Assembly: GCF_038397745.1 (NCBI RefSeq)
Contig: NZ_CP151636.1
Span: forward strand, 1,736,001 to 1,800,000
From: Microbacterium sp. LWH11-1.2
GTDB lineage: Bacteria; Actinomycetota; Actinomycetes; Actinomycetales; Microbacteriaceae
Length of the DNA: 64,000 bases
Direction: 5' to 3'
Position numbers and translations under genes: made by a program. Below, piece by piece: positions 25,724-34,410 of the stretch. Each line of letters begins with the position of its first letter. The first letter of the stretch is position 1. Below the pieces are notes generated by a model that searched no databases, was not told the DNA's origin, and was given only the letters and a program-made list of their open reading frames with translations.

Positions 25724-26263
25724 TCAGGAGGTGGGCAGGTGCCGCTTGAGGAATCGTCGGATGGTGGATATCTGGATCCGTGTGATCGGCAGCGACTCGG
25801 CTCTCTGATCCAGGATGACCGCGTCGAGGAGGTTCGCCTCCAGCAATGCCTGCACGAAGTCGCGATCCTTCTCGCGTGCTGCGACGAGTTTCGAGAGCGC
25901 GAGATCATGAGGGTCGAGACAGTGCGCGCGGGCCTCGCCGGCATCGACATGCTCGAACGGAACGACCCGCCCTCGCCAGCCCTCAGGGAGGATCGCGGTC
26001 GCGACACTGACCCCTTGGGCGTAGTAGCCGTGCGTTTGGTCGAACATCGACAACTCGCCGATTGCTCCATCGAGACGATCGGCGAGCAGGTCCTGCTCGT
26101 CGTTCCAGAAGGCGATGTCCGCTTCGCGAGAGACCATCGCGAGCGGCGGGAGGTCGTGCTCTGCGAACGCTCCGTGGATCGCTTGACTTCCGATCACGAG
26201 GATCTCCGGATCGGCGATGCGTGCCGCAGCGCGGAGAAGATGAGCAAGATCCGCGCGTCTCAT
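25724..26263 (-). CDS. DUF6036-like nucleotidyltransferase (toxin-like partner)
   Basis: This 179-residue protein has a minimal nucleotidyltransferase core: ILVIGSQAIHGAF (Gly-Ser) followed by VSREADIAFWND (acidic metal residues). A mid-segment LDPHDLALSKLVAAREKD is shared with DUF6036/AbiEii-like proteins. It is coupled by a four-base overlap to the HTH gene upstream. That small-regulator-first, nucleotidyltransferase-second order is seen in toxin-antitoxin modules such as AbiE. Toxicity is an inference; nothing in the sequence proves it. Confidence 0.75.
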   Translation of the reverse strand: MRRADLAHLLRAAARIADPEILVIGSQAIHGAFAEHDLPPLAMVSREADIAFWNDEQDLLADRLDGAIGELSMFDQTHGYYAQGVSVATAILPEGWRGRVVPFEHVDAGEARAHCLDPHDLALSKLVAAREKDRDFVQALLEANLLDAVILDQRAESLPITRIQISTIRRFLKRHLPTS

Positions 26264-26769
26264 CGTCTGGCAGCCGAGTCGCGGAAGGCATCCAGCACCT
26301 GCTGCCGGTCATGGTCGGACAGGACGCCGGCGAACGGGGAGTTCTGGCGGAGTTCGCGAGCGTGGACGGTGTCGGACGTGAGCGCGCGGAGAACGCCGAA
26401 CAACGGTCCGTCGAGAAGATCCGCCCACTCCTTGGTCCATCGATTCGGTCGTGCGGTCTCCGCGAGCGTGGTGTGTGCGGCTTCGAGAGTGCGCCGCGGA
26501 TCTCGCACCAGCTCGCCTGCGACGGCGATTCCCAACCAGAGACTGCGCTCCTGATCTCGCGTCGATCGCACGGAGGCGCTGCGGACGGCGAGGAGGTCGC
26601 CTCGGCGCACGCGTCGGTGCGTGCCGATTCTCGTAGCAGGAAGGTCGCCGCGGTCGATCAGATTGACCACATGTTGGCGGGATGCTCCGAGCAGTGCAGC
26701 CGCCTCGCCGGTGGTGAGCAGCTCGTCGCCGTCCAACGCGTCTGTGAGCGAATGAAAAGAGTCGCGCAT
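26260..26769 (-). CDS. Excisionase-type HTH DNA-binding protein (antitoxin-like)
   Basis: This 169-residue protein has an N-terminal MerR/excisionase helix-turn-helix (LLTTGEAAALLGASRQHVVN, then LIDRGDLPATRIGTHRRVRR). A C-terminal helical part, about 100 residues, has no recognised family. ATG 26769 is chosen because the AT-rich promoter and inverted repeat lie upstream at 26791-26832 and GGAAG precedes it; starting at 26817 would run through them. Its stop overlaps the nucleotidyltransferase start. It probably autoregulates through the inverted repeat. Confidence 0.8.
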   Translation of the reverse strand: MRDSFHSLTDALDGDELLTTGEAAALLGASRQHVVNLIDRGDLPATRIGTHRRVRRGDLLAVRSASVRSTRDQERSLWLGIAVAGELVRDPRRTLEAAHTTLAETARPNRWTKEWADLLDGPLFGVLRALTSDTVHARELRQNSPFAGVLSDHDRQQVLDAFRDSAARR

Positions 26770-26790
26770 GTCGTCAGACTTCCAGGTAAA

Positions 26791-26832
26791 CACCAAAAAC
26801 GCAATATATAACCACATATAGCGATTTTGGTG
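26791..26832. promoter_or_regulatory. 42-bp inverted repeat and promoter of the HTH-nucleotidyltransferase pair
   Basis: Arms 26791-26807 and 26816-26832 are 17 bases each with two mismatches (CACCAAAA-CGC--AT pattern) around an eight-base centre. The element is strikingly AT-rich for the genome and contains a TATATT -10-like box (complement of 26803-26808). This is the expected place for autoregulatory binding. Confidence 0.7.
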
Positions 26833-26962
26833 CTTGCTCCCTGGGTCGCAGGTTGCTCGCGCACACCGTATCCGTTTCGGCCCGACCCGTCGGCTCGCCT
26901 GTCATGCATGCGTATGCCAGACTTCGACGGAGGCGCGGCGAGCGCGCCGATCGAGGAGTGAC

Positions 26963-28099
26963 ATGGCCGACCGCATCCTGACCACGCACGTCGGATCCCT
27001 GCCGCGCAGCGCTGCCGTGACCGATCTGGTCTTCGCGCAGGAGCGTGGCGACGCCGTCGATGCGGCGCAGTTCGACGCGGTGATCGGTGCCGCGGTCGAG
27101 GAGTGCGTCGGCCGGCAGGCGGCCGCGGGGATCGACCTCGTCTCGGACGGCGAGATGTCGAAGATCTCCTACGCGACCTACATCAAGGACCGCATCACGG
27201 GGTTCGACGGGGACAGTCCGCGCACACCGCCGGCCGACCTGGAGGAGTTCCCCGGGTTCCTGCGGCGGCAGGCGAGCAGCGGAGGCACGCCCACGTACCG
27301 CCGGCCCTGCTGCGTCGGGCCGATCGCCCCGAAGACGCTCGCGCCGCTGGAGGCCGATCTGCGGCATCTGCAGGCGGCGGTCGACCGGCACCGCCTCACG
27401 GGCGCGTTCATGAACGCGGCGTCGCCGGGGGTGATCGCGCTGTTCCAGCCCGATCGGCACTACGGCGATGAAGACGCGTACCTCGAGGCGCTGGCCGAGG
27501 CCATGCGTCCGGAGTACGAGGCGATCGTGGCCGCCGGGTTCATCCTCCAGCTGGACAGCCCCGACATCGGGCTCGGCCGTCACATGACCTACAAGGACCG
27601 GACGGATGCCGAGTACCTGCGGGTCGTCGAGCGCCACATCGAGGTGCTCGACCACGCGCTGCGCGACGTGCCGGCCGACCGGGTGCGGATGCACGTCTGC
27701 TGGGGCAACTACGAGGGGCCGCACCACCGCGACATCGAGATGCGCACCATCCTCCCGGCCCTGATGAAGGCCAAGCCCCAGGGGCTGCTCTTCGAGGCGT
27801 CGAATCCCCGCCACCAGCACGACTGGCAGGCGTTCCGTGATCTCGCGCATCTCGTGCCCGACGACCGCGTGCTCATCCCCGGGGTGATCGACTCGACGAC
27901 GAACTTCATCGAGCACCCCGAGGTGGTCGCCCAGCGCATCGAGCAGTTCGCCGCCCTCGTGGGCCCGGAGCGCGTGATCGCCGGATCCGACTGCGGGTTC
28001 TCGACCTTCGCCGGATTCGGCGCCGTCGACCCGGACATCGTCTATGCCAAGCTCGAGACCCTGTCGGCCGGGGCGGCGATCGCGAGCGCGCGGCTGTAG
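26963..28099 (+). CDS. Cobalamin-independent methionine synthase II-like protein
   Basis: This 378-residue protein corresponds to the C-terminal catalytic barrel of MetE. It starts TTHVGSLPRS, and zinc-ligand segments are MHVCWGNYEGPHHRD (His, Cys), GLLFEASNPRHQHDW (Glu) and VIAGSDCGFSTF (Cys). The MetE N-terminal domain is absent. Such stand-alone barrels transfer methyl groups between thiol or small acceptors, and many are not true methionine synthases. ATG 26963 has GAGGAG upstream. It ends 43 bases before a LacI-type operator that starts the next operon, so it is probably a separate unit. Confidence 0.87.
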   Translation: MADRILTTHVGSLPRSAAVTDLVFAQERGDAVDAAQFDAVIGAAVEECVGRQAAAGIDLVSDGEMSKISYATYIKDRITGFDGDSPRTPPADLEEFPGFLRRQASSGGTPTYRRPCCVGPIAPKTLAPLEADLRHLQAAVDRHRLTGAFMNAASPGVIALFQPDRHYGDEDAYLEALAEAMRPEYEAIVAAGFILQLDSPDIGLGRHMTYKDRTDAEYLRVVERHIEVLDHALRDVPADRVRMHVCWGNYEGPHHRDIEMRTILPALMKAKPQGLLFEASNPRHQHDWQAFRDLAHLVPDDRVLIPGVIDSTTNFIEHPEVVAQRIEQFAALVGPERVIAGSDCGFSTFAGFGAVDPDIVYAKLETLSAGAAIASARL

Positions 28100-28142
28100 C
28101 AACGGGCGGGTTGCGGCATCCGACGGTTCATGCCATGATCTC

Positions 28143-28156
28143 GGAAAGCGCTTACC
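28143..28156. promoter_or_regulatory. LacI-type operator upstream of the Gfo/DUF993 operon
   Basis: GGAAAGCGCTTACC is a 14-bp dyad with one mismatched pair, centred on CG, the classic LacI-family operator form. It lies 41 bases before the Gfo/Idh/MocA start, and the operon encodes its own LacI protein. Confidence 0.7.
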
Positions 28157-28197
28157 CATCTCGGGACGCACCCACTTCCAGAGAACGGACCATCACC

Positions 28198-29361
28198 ATG
28201 ACGCAGACCCCCACCCGCGAGATCGGGATCATCATGAACGGCGTCTCCGGGCGCATGGGCTACCGGCAGCACCTGGTGCGCTCGATCCTCGCCATCCGCG
28301 AAGAAGGCGGCATCGAGCTGCCCGACGGCTCCCGCATCACGGTGAAGCCGATCCTCGTGGGACGCAGCGAGGCCAAGCTCGCCGAGCTCGCCGCGAAGCA
28401 CGGCATCGAGGACTGGACGACCGACCTCGACGCCGCCCTCGCCGACCCGCAGTGGGAGATCTACGCCGACTTCCTCGTGACCAAGGCGCGTGCCACGGCG
28501 ATCCGCAAGGCCATCGCCGCCGGCAAGGCGATCTACACCGAGAAGCCGACCGCCGAGTCGCTCGACGAGGCGCTCGAGCTCGCCCGCCTCGCCGAGAGCG
28601 CGGGCGTCAAGACGGGTGTCGTGCACGACAAGCTCTACCTCCCCGGTCTGCAGAAGCTCAAGCGCCTGATCGACTCCGGGTTCTTCGGACGCATCCTCTC
28701 GGTCCGCGGCGAGTTCGGCTACTGGGTCTTCGAGGGCGACTGGCAGCCCGCCCAGCGCCCGAGCTGGAACTACCGCACCGAAGACGGCGGCGGCATCATC
28801 AGCGACATGTTCCCGCACTGGAACTACGTGCTCGAGAACCTGTTCGGCGAGGTGAAGAGCGTCTACGCGCAGGCGGCGGTGCACATCGCCGATCGCTGGG
28901 ACGAGAAGGGCGAGCACTACACGGCCACCGCCGAGGACGCCGCGTACGGCATCTTCGAGATCGAGGGCGGCATCATCGCCGAGATCAACTCCTCGTGGAC
29001 CGTGCGCGTGAACCGCGACGAACTCGTCGAGTTCCAGGTCGACGGCACGCACGGATCCGCGGTGGTCGGCCTCTTCGGCGCCAAGATCCAGCCGCGCAAC
29101 GCCACCCCCAAGCCGGTGTGGAACCCCGACCTGGAGGACACCCGCGACTACGACGCCGACTGGCAGACCGTGCCGACGAACGAGGTGTTCCTGAACGGCT
29201 TCCGCCAGCAGTGGGAGGAGTACCTGGTCTCCTTCGTGGAGGGCACCGACTACCCGTTCGACCTGCTCGCGGGCGCACGCGGGGTGCAGTTCGCCGAGGC
29301 CGGCCTGACCTCGAGTGCCGAGGGTCGCAAGATCGCGCTGTCGACCCTGAGCCTGGACTGA
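28198..29361 (+). CDS. Gfo/Idh/MocA family oxidoreductase
   Basis: This 387-residue NAD(P)-dependent sugar oxidoreductase has an N-terminal dinucleotide fold with IGIIMNGVSGRMGYRQHLVR, the motif IYTEKPTAESLDEAL (Glu-Lys-Pro), and a catalytic C-terminal domain beginning VVHDKLYLPGLQKLKRLIDS. It probably oxidises a hydroxyl of a sugar to a keto-sugar as the first step of the pathway in this operon. ATG 28198 directly follows a LacI-type operator region; upstream in-frame codons would cross it. The next gene starts five bases after its stop. Confidence 0.92.
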   Translation: MTQTPTREIGIIMNGVSGRMGYRQHLVRSILAIREEGGIELPDGSRITVKPILVGRSEAKLAELAAKHGIEDWTTDLDAALADPQWEIYADFLVTKARATAIRKAIAAGKAIYTEKPTAESLDEALELARLAESAGVKTGVVHDKLYLPGLQKLKRLIDSGFFGRILSVRGEFGYWVFEGDWQPAQRPSWNYRTEDGGGIISDMFPHWNYVLENLFGEVKSVYAQAAVHIADRWDEKGEHYTATAEDAAYGIFEIEGGIIAEINSSWTVRVNRDELVEFQVDGTHGSAVVGLFGAKIQPRNATPKPVWNPDLEDTRDYDADWQTVPTNEVFLNGFRQQWEEYLVSFVEGTDYPFDLLAGARGVQFAEAGLTSSAEGRKIALSTLSLD

Positions 29362-29365
29362 CCCG

Positions 29366-30571
29366 ATGAGCACTCTCCGACTCCTCGCGGCCGACGGCTC
29401 GGTGACGGATGCTGAGCTGAACGCGGGCGGCGCCTTCGCGCGTCCGGCATCCGCTCTGCAGAGCCGCGTGGCCTACGCGGCCGCGCACGTCGTGCCGAAG
29501 ACCCATGCCGACAACACTCCGGGGCAGCCCGCCGACATCGACTGGGATTCGACGCTCGCCTTCCGGCGGAACGTGTACTCGTGGGGGCTCGGCGTCGCCG
29601 ACGCCATGGACACCGCCCAGCGGAACATGGGTCTGGATGCCGCGGCGACCCGCGAGCTGATCGCGCGCAGCGCCGAGGTCGCCCGGGAAGAGGGCGGCTC
29701 CGTCGTGGTCGGCGTCAACACCGACCATCTCGCTGAGACGCACGTCTCGCTCGAGCAGGTCATCGATGCCTACAAGGAGCAGCTGCACTTCACCGAGGAG
29801 CAGGGCGCCGGCCCCGTGCTGATGGCCTCGCGTCACCTCGCGCGGATCGCGACGGGTGCCGACGACTACCGGCGCGTGTACCGGTCGGTGCTCGAGTCGG
29901 CGACGGTCCCCGTGGTGCTGCACTGGCTCGGCACGGCATTCGACCCGGAGCTGGCGGGATATTTCGGGGCGGAGGACTGGCAGACGGCATCCGAGGTCCT
30001 GCTCGAGGTGATCGGCGAGAACCCGGGCAAGGTCGCGGGCGTCAAGATGAGCCTGCTGAATGCGGAGTCCGAGATCGCGGTGCGCGAGCGCCTCCCGGAG
30101 GGCGTGCGCATGTTCACCGGCGACGACTTCAACTACGTGAGCCTCATCGGCGGCTCGTCGGTCATCGAAAGTGGGAGCGAAGCGAGCGCGACGGAACGTC
30201 CTGCACGCATCTATTCCGACGCTCTGCTCGGCGCGTTCGCGGCGATCACGCCGGTGGCGTCCGCGGCGATCCAGGCGCTCGACGCCGGCGACCACGAGTC
30301 GTACCTGCGCATCCTCGGCCCGACGGAGGAGCTCAGTCGGCAGGTCTTCGCCGCACCGACGTTCTACTACAAGACGGGTGTCGCCTTCCTGTCCTGGCTC
30401 AACGGCCACCAGCCCGCGTTCCAGATGGTCGGCGGCCTGCACTCGGCGCGGAGCCTGCCGCACCTGAGCCGCATCGTCGAGCTCGCGAACGCCTCCCTCG
30501 CCCTCGAGGACCCGGAGCTCGCCCGCGAGCGCTGGCACGGGATGCTGCGACTGGACGGAGTGGACGTATGA
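29366..30571 (+). CDS. DUF993 family protein (dihydrodipicolinate synthase-like barrel)
   Basis: This 401-residue DUF993 protein is remotely related to class I aldolases of the DHDPS superfamily. Segments include GVNTDHLAETHVSLEQVI, VPVVLHWLGTAFDPELAGYF, GKVAGVKMSLLNAE (a candidate Schiff-base lysine region) and PTFYYKTGVAFLSWLNGHQ. The stretch VIESGSEASATERPARIY (DNA about 30157-30210) looks foreign and is encoded by repeat-like DNA, interrupting the expected GG...SDALLGAF region in frame. It may cleave a keto-sugar acid made by the upstream oxidoreductase. Confidence 0.87.
   Translation: MSTLRLLAADGSVTDAELNAGGAFARPASALQSRVAYAAAHVVPKTHADNTPGQPADIDWDSTLAFRRNVYSWGLGVADAMDTAQRNMGLDAAATRELIARSAEVAREEGGSVVVGVNTDHLAETHVSLEQVIDAYKEQLHFTEEQGAGPVLMASRHLARIATGADDYRRVYRSVLESATVPVVLHWLGTAFDPELAGYFGAEDWQTASEVLLEVIGENPGKVAGVKMSLLNAESEIAVRERLPEGVRMFTGDDFNYVSLIGGSSVIESGSEASATERPARIYSDALLGAFAAITPVASAAIQALDAGDHESYLRILGPTEELSRQVFAAPTFYYKTGVAFLSWLNGHQPAFQMVGGLHSARSLPHLSRIVELANASLALEDPELARERWHGMLRLDGVDV
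30165..30197. repeat. Repeat-like in-frame insertion within the DUF993 gene
   Basis: The segment has a GAGCGAAGCGAGCGCGACGG core, resembling the REP-like element at 11532-11571 read on the other strand. It adds about 16 residues without breaking the frame. Family comparison is from memory. Confidence 0.45.
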
Positions 30572-31434
30572 CCGGCCCCGACCCCCGCCTCTCGATCAAC
30601 CAGGCCACCATCAAGCACGCCGATCTGGCGACGGCGCTGCGGGTCACCGCGGATGCCGGCATCCAGGCCATCGGCCTCTGGCGCGAACCGGTGAACGAGG
30701 TCGGGCTCGACGTCGCCGCCCGGATGCTGGCGGACTCCGGCCTGCGTTTCACGACGCACTGCCGGGGTGGCTTCTTCACCCTCCCGGCCGGCCCGGCCCG
30801 CGACGCCGCGCTCGACGACAATCGCCGGGCGATCGAGGAGACCGCGGCGCTCGCCGCCGCCGGCGCCGACGGATCGACCGCTGTGCTCGTGCTCGTCGCC
30901 GGCGGACTTCCCGAGGGGTCGCGCGATCTGATCGGCGCGCGCGAACGGGTGCGCGACGCGATCGGCGCACTGGCCCCCGACGCCGAGGCTGCGGGAGTGA
31001 CGCTGGCGATCGAGCCGCTGCATCCGATGTACGCGTCCGACCGGGCCGTCGTCTCGACGCTCGGACAGGCGCTCGACATCGCCGCCGACTTCGACCCGGA
31101 GGTCGCAGCCGTCGCCGTCGACACGTTCCACATCTGGTGGGATCCGCAGGTGCTCGAGCAGATCGCCCGTGCGGGCCGCGAGGGGCGCATCGCGACGTAC
31201 CAGGTGTGCGACTGGAGGACGCCGCTCGCCGCGGACGTGCTGCTGTCGCGGCACTACACCGGGGAGGGCGTGATCGACTTCGGCTCGCTGACCCGCGCGG
31301 TGATCGAGACCGGGTACGACCGCGACATCGAGGTCGAGCTCTTCAACGCCGACATCTGGGCGGATGCGCCGGAGGACGTCGTGCGCCGGACGGCGGAGAC
31401 CTTCGCCGCGGCGGTCTCCCCGCACCTGCGCTGA
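30568..31434 (+). CDS. Sugar phosphate isomerase/epimerase (TIM barrel) 1
   Basis: This 288-residue AP-endonuclease-2-fold protein has metal-site strands AIEPLHPMYASDRAVV (Glu), VAVDTFHIWWDP (Asp-x-x-His), TYQVCDWRTPL and IEVELFNADIW (Glu). Such proteins isomerise, epimerise or cleave keto-sugars. Its ATG overlaps the DUF993 stop (ATGA) and it is 12 bases from a second paralogue. Two different isomerases in the same operon suggest consecutive rearrangements of a keto-sugar intermediate. Confidence 0.9.
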   Translation: MTGPDPRLSINQATIKHADLATALRVTADAGIQAIGLWREPVNEVGLDVAARMLADSGLRFTTHCRGGFFTLPAGPARDAALDDNRRAIEETAALAAAGADGSTAVLVLVAGGLPEGSRDLIGARERVRDAIGALAPDAEAAGVTLAIEPLHPMYASDRAVVSTLGQALDIAADFDPEVAAVAVDTFHIWWDPQVLEQIARAGREGRIATYQVCDWRTPLAADVLLSRHYTGEGVIDFGSLTRAVIETGYDRDIEVELFNADIWADAPEDVVRRTAETFAAAVSPHLR

Positions 31435-31446
31435 GAGGATGAACGC

Positions 31447-32211
31447 ATGACCGTGATCAGGCCGGGACTGTGCTCGGTGACGTTCCGCGGCCTGACTCCG
31501 GAGCGGATCATCGCGCTGGCGGCGGATGCCGGGCTCGAGGCGATCGAGTGGGGCGGCGACGTGCACGTGCCTCCGGGCGACATCGCCCGCGCGACGCAGG
31601 TGGCGAAGGCGACGACGGATGCCGGGCTGGCGGTCGCCTCGTACGGCTCCTACTTCCGCGCCGGAGCCGACGAGCCTCTCACCCCGGTCCTCGACAGCGC
31701 CGAGGCGCTCGGTGCCGATCGCATCCGGATCTGGGCGGGCTCGGTCGGTTCCGGCGAGGCCACGGCGGGCGACCGGGCGGCGGTGGTCGAGCGGCTGCAG
31801 GCCGCGGCATCCGAAGCCAGGGCGAGAGGGATCGGTCTCGCCCTCGAGTTCCACTCCGGCACGCTCGCCGACACGGCGCCCGCCACCCTGCGTCTGCTGG
31901 ACGACGTCGCCGATCCGGGCCTGAGCACCTACTGGCAGCCGACCGTCGACGCATCGGTCGACACCGCGATCGACGAGTATCGGGCGCTCGCCGACCGCAC
32001 CAGCGCCGTCCATGTCTTCTCCTGGTGGCCGGCGACCGAGCGGCTGCCGCTCCGTGCGCGCGACTCGCTCTGGACCCGGTTCTTCGCCGAGGCGAAGGGT
32101 GTCGCGGACCCACCCCGCGACGCGCTGATCGAGTTCGTGCCGGGTGATGATCCGGAGATGCTCCTCGGGGAAGCCGCCGCGCTGCGCGCCTACGTCGGAC
32201 GACTCGGGTGA
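31447..32211 (+). CDS. Sugar phosphate isomerase/epimerase (TIM barrel) 2
   Basis: This 254-residue TIM-barrel protein is shorter than its neighbour and only distantly similar. Recognisable pieces are AGLEAIEWGGDVHVPPG, VASYGSYFRAG, IGLALEFHSGTL (Glu), YWQPTVDAS and AVHVFSWW (His). The last barrel strand is LIEFVPGDD with an acidic ligand. It follows the first isomerase by 12 bases and precedes the LacI gene, which has its own leaderless promoter. Confidence 0.88.
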   Translation: MTVIRPGLCSVTFRGLTPERIIALAADAGLEAIEWGGDVHVPPGDIARATQVAKATTDAGLAVASYGSYFRAGADEPLTPVLDSAEALGADRIRIWAGSVGSGEATAGDRAAVVERLQAAASEARARGIGLALEFHSGTLADTAPATLRLLDDVADPGLSTYWQPTVDASVDTAIDEYRALADRTSAVHVFSWWPATERLPLRARDSLWTRFFAEAKGVADPPRDALIEFVPGDDPEMLLGEAAALRAYVGRLG

Positions 32212-32226
32212 GCGCGCTCCTCCCAG

Positions 32227-32239
32227 TAGGCTCTCGATC
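32227..32239 (+). promoter_or_regulatory. -10 box TAGGCT for leaderless LacI gene
   Basis: TAGGCT ends seven bases before ATG 32240, with no ribosome-binding site. It gives the regulator and glycerate kinase a possible internal promoter. Confidence 0.5.
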
Positions 32240-33310
32240 ATGAGCGCGTCTTCGCCGCCCCCGGGTCCTGCGTCCGCCTCGCGCGCGGGACGGTCCGCTC
32301 GAGGAGCCGCGGCGACGCTGCACGACGTCGCCCGAGCGGCGGGTGTCTCTCTCGCCACGGCCTCGCGGGTCCTGAACGGGTCGGAGCGCAAGGTCGCCGA
32401 GTCGTTCCGCGCGCGGGTGGAGGCGGCAGCGGCAGACCTCGGCTACACCGCCAACGTCTCGGCGCAGGCCACCGCCCGCGGGACATCGCCCGTGATCGCG
32501 CTGCTCGTCGCCGACATCGCCGACCCCTACTTCGGGTTGATCGCCTCCGGCGTCGCCCGCGGCGCGGATGAGCACGGCCTGGTCGTGACGATCGCGATCA
32601 CCGAGCGCGACGCCGCGCGGGAGGCCAGGATCGTCCGGGCGCTGCGTGGACAACGACCTCAGGGGCTGATCCTCGCGGCATCGCGCACCGAGGAGCCGAT
32701 GGAAGCGGAGACCGCACGCGAGCTCGGCGAATACACCAGGCTGGGCGGCCGCACGGTCACGTTCGGCCCGGACGGTCTCGGTGAGCGCCGAGTGGAGATC
32801 GACAACAGGGCAGGCGCCGAGGCCCTCGGGCGCCGCATGGCGGAGCTCGGATACCGCACGGCCGTCGTGATCGGCGCGGCAGAGGGCGTGCGCACCTCGG
32901 ATGAGCGCCTCGACGGTTTCCGCGCGGGCTTCGAGGCCGCGGGGGGAACCGTCGAACGCGTGCTGCGCGGCGACTTCCGACGGGAATCCGGGTCCGCCGC
33001 GATGAGCGAGGCCCTCGTCGAGGGTGTGCAGAAAGGGACGCTCGTGTTCGGGATCAGCGATGTGGTGGCGATCGGCGCGATGTCCGCGATCCGCGACGCC
33101 GGCAGGCAGGTCGGCGCCGACATCGCCGTCTGCGGCTTCGATGACGTGCCGTCCAGCAGCGACGTCACCCCGGCCCTCACGACCGTGCGGGTGCCCCTGA
33201 CCGAGGTCGGGTACCAGGCCTTCCGCGCGACGGTCGATCCGGACTGGCAGCAGCCGCCGCTGCCGCTCGAGGTCGTCGTGCGCGCGAGCACGCCGGAGGC
33301 GACGGCATGA
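32240..33310 (+). CDS. LacI family transcriptional regulator
   Basis: This 356-residue regulator has a LacI HTH (ATLHDVARAAGVSLATASRV, then LNGSERKVAES) and a sensor domain with IALLVADIADPYFGLIASGV, GISDVVAIGAMSAIRDAGRQ and CGFDDVPSSSDVTPALTTV. It sits inside the operon that starts with a LacI-type dyad at 28143-28156, so it is the likely regulator. ATG 32240 follows TAGGCT by seven bases. The stop overlaps the glycerate kinase start (ATGA). Confidence 0.92.
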   Translation: MSASSPPPGPASASRAGRSARGAAATLHDVARAAGVSLATASRVLNGSERKVAESFRARVEAAAADLGYTANVSAQATARGTSPVIALLVADIADPYFGLIASGVARGADEHGLVVTIAITERDAAREARIVRALRGQRPQGLILAASRTEEPMEAETARELGEYTRLGGRTVTFGPDGLGERRVEIDNRAGAEALGRRMAELGYRTAVVIGAAEGVRTSDERLDGFRAGFEAAGGTVERVLRGDFRRESGSAAMSEALVEGVQKGTLVFGISDVVAIGAMSAIRDAGRQVGADIAVCGFDDVPSSSDVTPALTTVRVPLTEVGYQAFRATVDPDWQQPPLPLEVVVRASTPEATA

Positions 33311-34410
33311 CCCGGATCGTGCTGGCTCCGGACAGCTTCAAGGGGACGATCACGGCAGTGGATGCCGCGGTCGCCCTGCAGGCCGGATGGACCGAGGTCG
33401 ACCCCGGCGCGGAGTTCGTGCACCGTCCGATGGCGGACGGCGGCGAAGGAACGATCGCGGCCTTCGAGGCGGCGGTTCCCGGCTCCCGGCGCATGCCCGT
33501 CACGGTCGAGGGGCCCACCGGCGCGGACATCGACACGTCGTGGCTGCTTCTGCCGCCGACCGCCGACGCGGCAGGCGGGACCGCCGTGATCGATCTCGCT
33601 TCGACGTCGGGCATCGAGCTGCTCGACACGCTCCGCCCCTGGGATGCCGACACGACCGGCTTCGGGCAGGCGATCGCCGCCGCTCTCGACCACGGCGTCT
33701 CGCGGGTCGTCGTCGGCATCGGGTCCAGCGGCTCGACGGACGGCGGGACCGGGATGCTCGCAGCTCTCGGCGCCCGATTCCTCGATGCCGCGGGCGCCCC
33801 CGTCGCGCGAGGTGCCCGTGGGCTCGCCGACATCGCCTCGATCGATCTGTCGGGTCTGCGCGCCGCGCCCGACGTGCGCGTGCTCACCGACGTCACGAAC
33901 CCGCTGACCGGCCCGCGTGGCGCGTCTGCCGTCTTCGGCCCGCAGAAGGGGTTGAACTCCGTCGCCGACATCACTCTCGCCGACCGCGGGCTCGGACAGC
34001 TCGCGGCACTCCTCGGGCTCGACGCGGATCTGCCCGGCACGGGCGCGGCCGGCGGCACCGGAGGGGCGCTCGTCGTCTGGGGAGGCGTGCTCGCCCCCGG
34101 AGCCGCCGAGGTGGCGGAGCTCATCGGCCTCGCCGATGCGATCGCCGACGCCGACGTGGTCATCACCGGCGAGGGCTCGTACGACGGTCAGTCCGGCGAC
34201 GGCAAGGTCCCGTCGTTCATCGCCTCGCTCGCCGCGGAGGCCGGTGCCAGGGCGATGCTCGCCGCGGGACGCATCACCGCCGATTCCGACACCAGCCTGT
34301 TCACGGCATCCGCTTCGCTCACCCACCTGGCGGGATCCTCGGATGCCGCCCTCGCCGAGCCCGCCCGCTGGCTGCGCGAGGCCGGCGCGGCCCTCGCCCG
34401 CAGGAGCTAG
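33307..34410 (+). CDS. Glycerate kinase (GK-II type)
   Basis: This 367-residue glycerate kinase has the expected [20 protein letters not shown] start, [34 protein letters not shown] (phosphate-binding) and [20 protein letters not shown]. It phosphorylates D-glycerate and feeds glycolysis. As the last gene of the operon it suggests that the pathway releases glycerate, or tartronate semialdehyde or hydroxypyruvate reduced to glycerate. Its stop overlaps that of the convergent pgm. Confidence 0.93.
   Translation: MTRIVLAPDSFKGTITAVDAAVALQAGWTEVDPGAEFVHRPMADGGEGTIAAFEAAVPGSRRMPVTVEGPTGADIDTSWLLLPPTADAAGGTAVIDLASTSGIELLDTLRPWDADTTGFGQAIAAALDHGVSRVVVGIGSSGSTDGGTGMLAALGARFLDAAGAPVARGARGLADIASIDLSGLRAAPDVRVLTDVTNPLTGPRGASAVFGPQKGLNSVADITLADRGLGQLAALLGLDADLPGTGAAGGTGGALVVWGGVLAPGAAEVAELIGLADAIADADVVITGEGSYDGQSGDGKVPSFIASLAAEAGARAMLAAGRITADSDTSLFTASASLTHLAGSSDAALAEPARWLREAGAALARRS

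Noticed and set aside
25724..26832. Prophage or integrative element because of the excisionase-type HTH
   Set aside because: No integrase, attachment-site repeats, tRNA or phage structural genes are nearby; only the two-gene module stands out.
26770..26962. A SAM or other methionine-related riboswitch before the MetE-like gene
   Set aside because: The region holds the inverted repeat of the opposite-strand HTH gene and then ordinary GC-rich sequence without recognisable aptamer helices; GAGGAG supports plain initiation.
30568..32211. C-glycoside deglycosylation (CarC/DgpC-like) system
   Set aside because: The two isomerase-like barrels resemble that family broadly, but the small B subunit (DUF6379-type) needed for those enzymes is not present.
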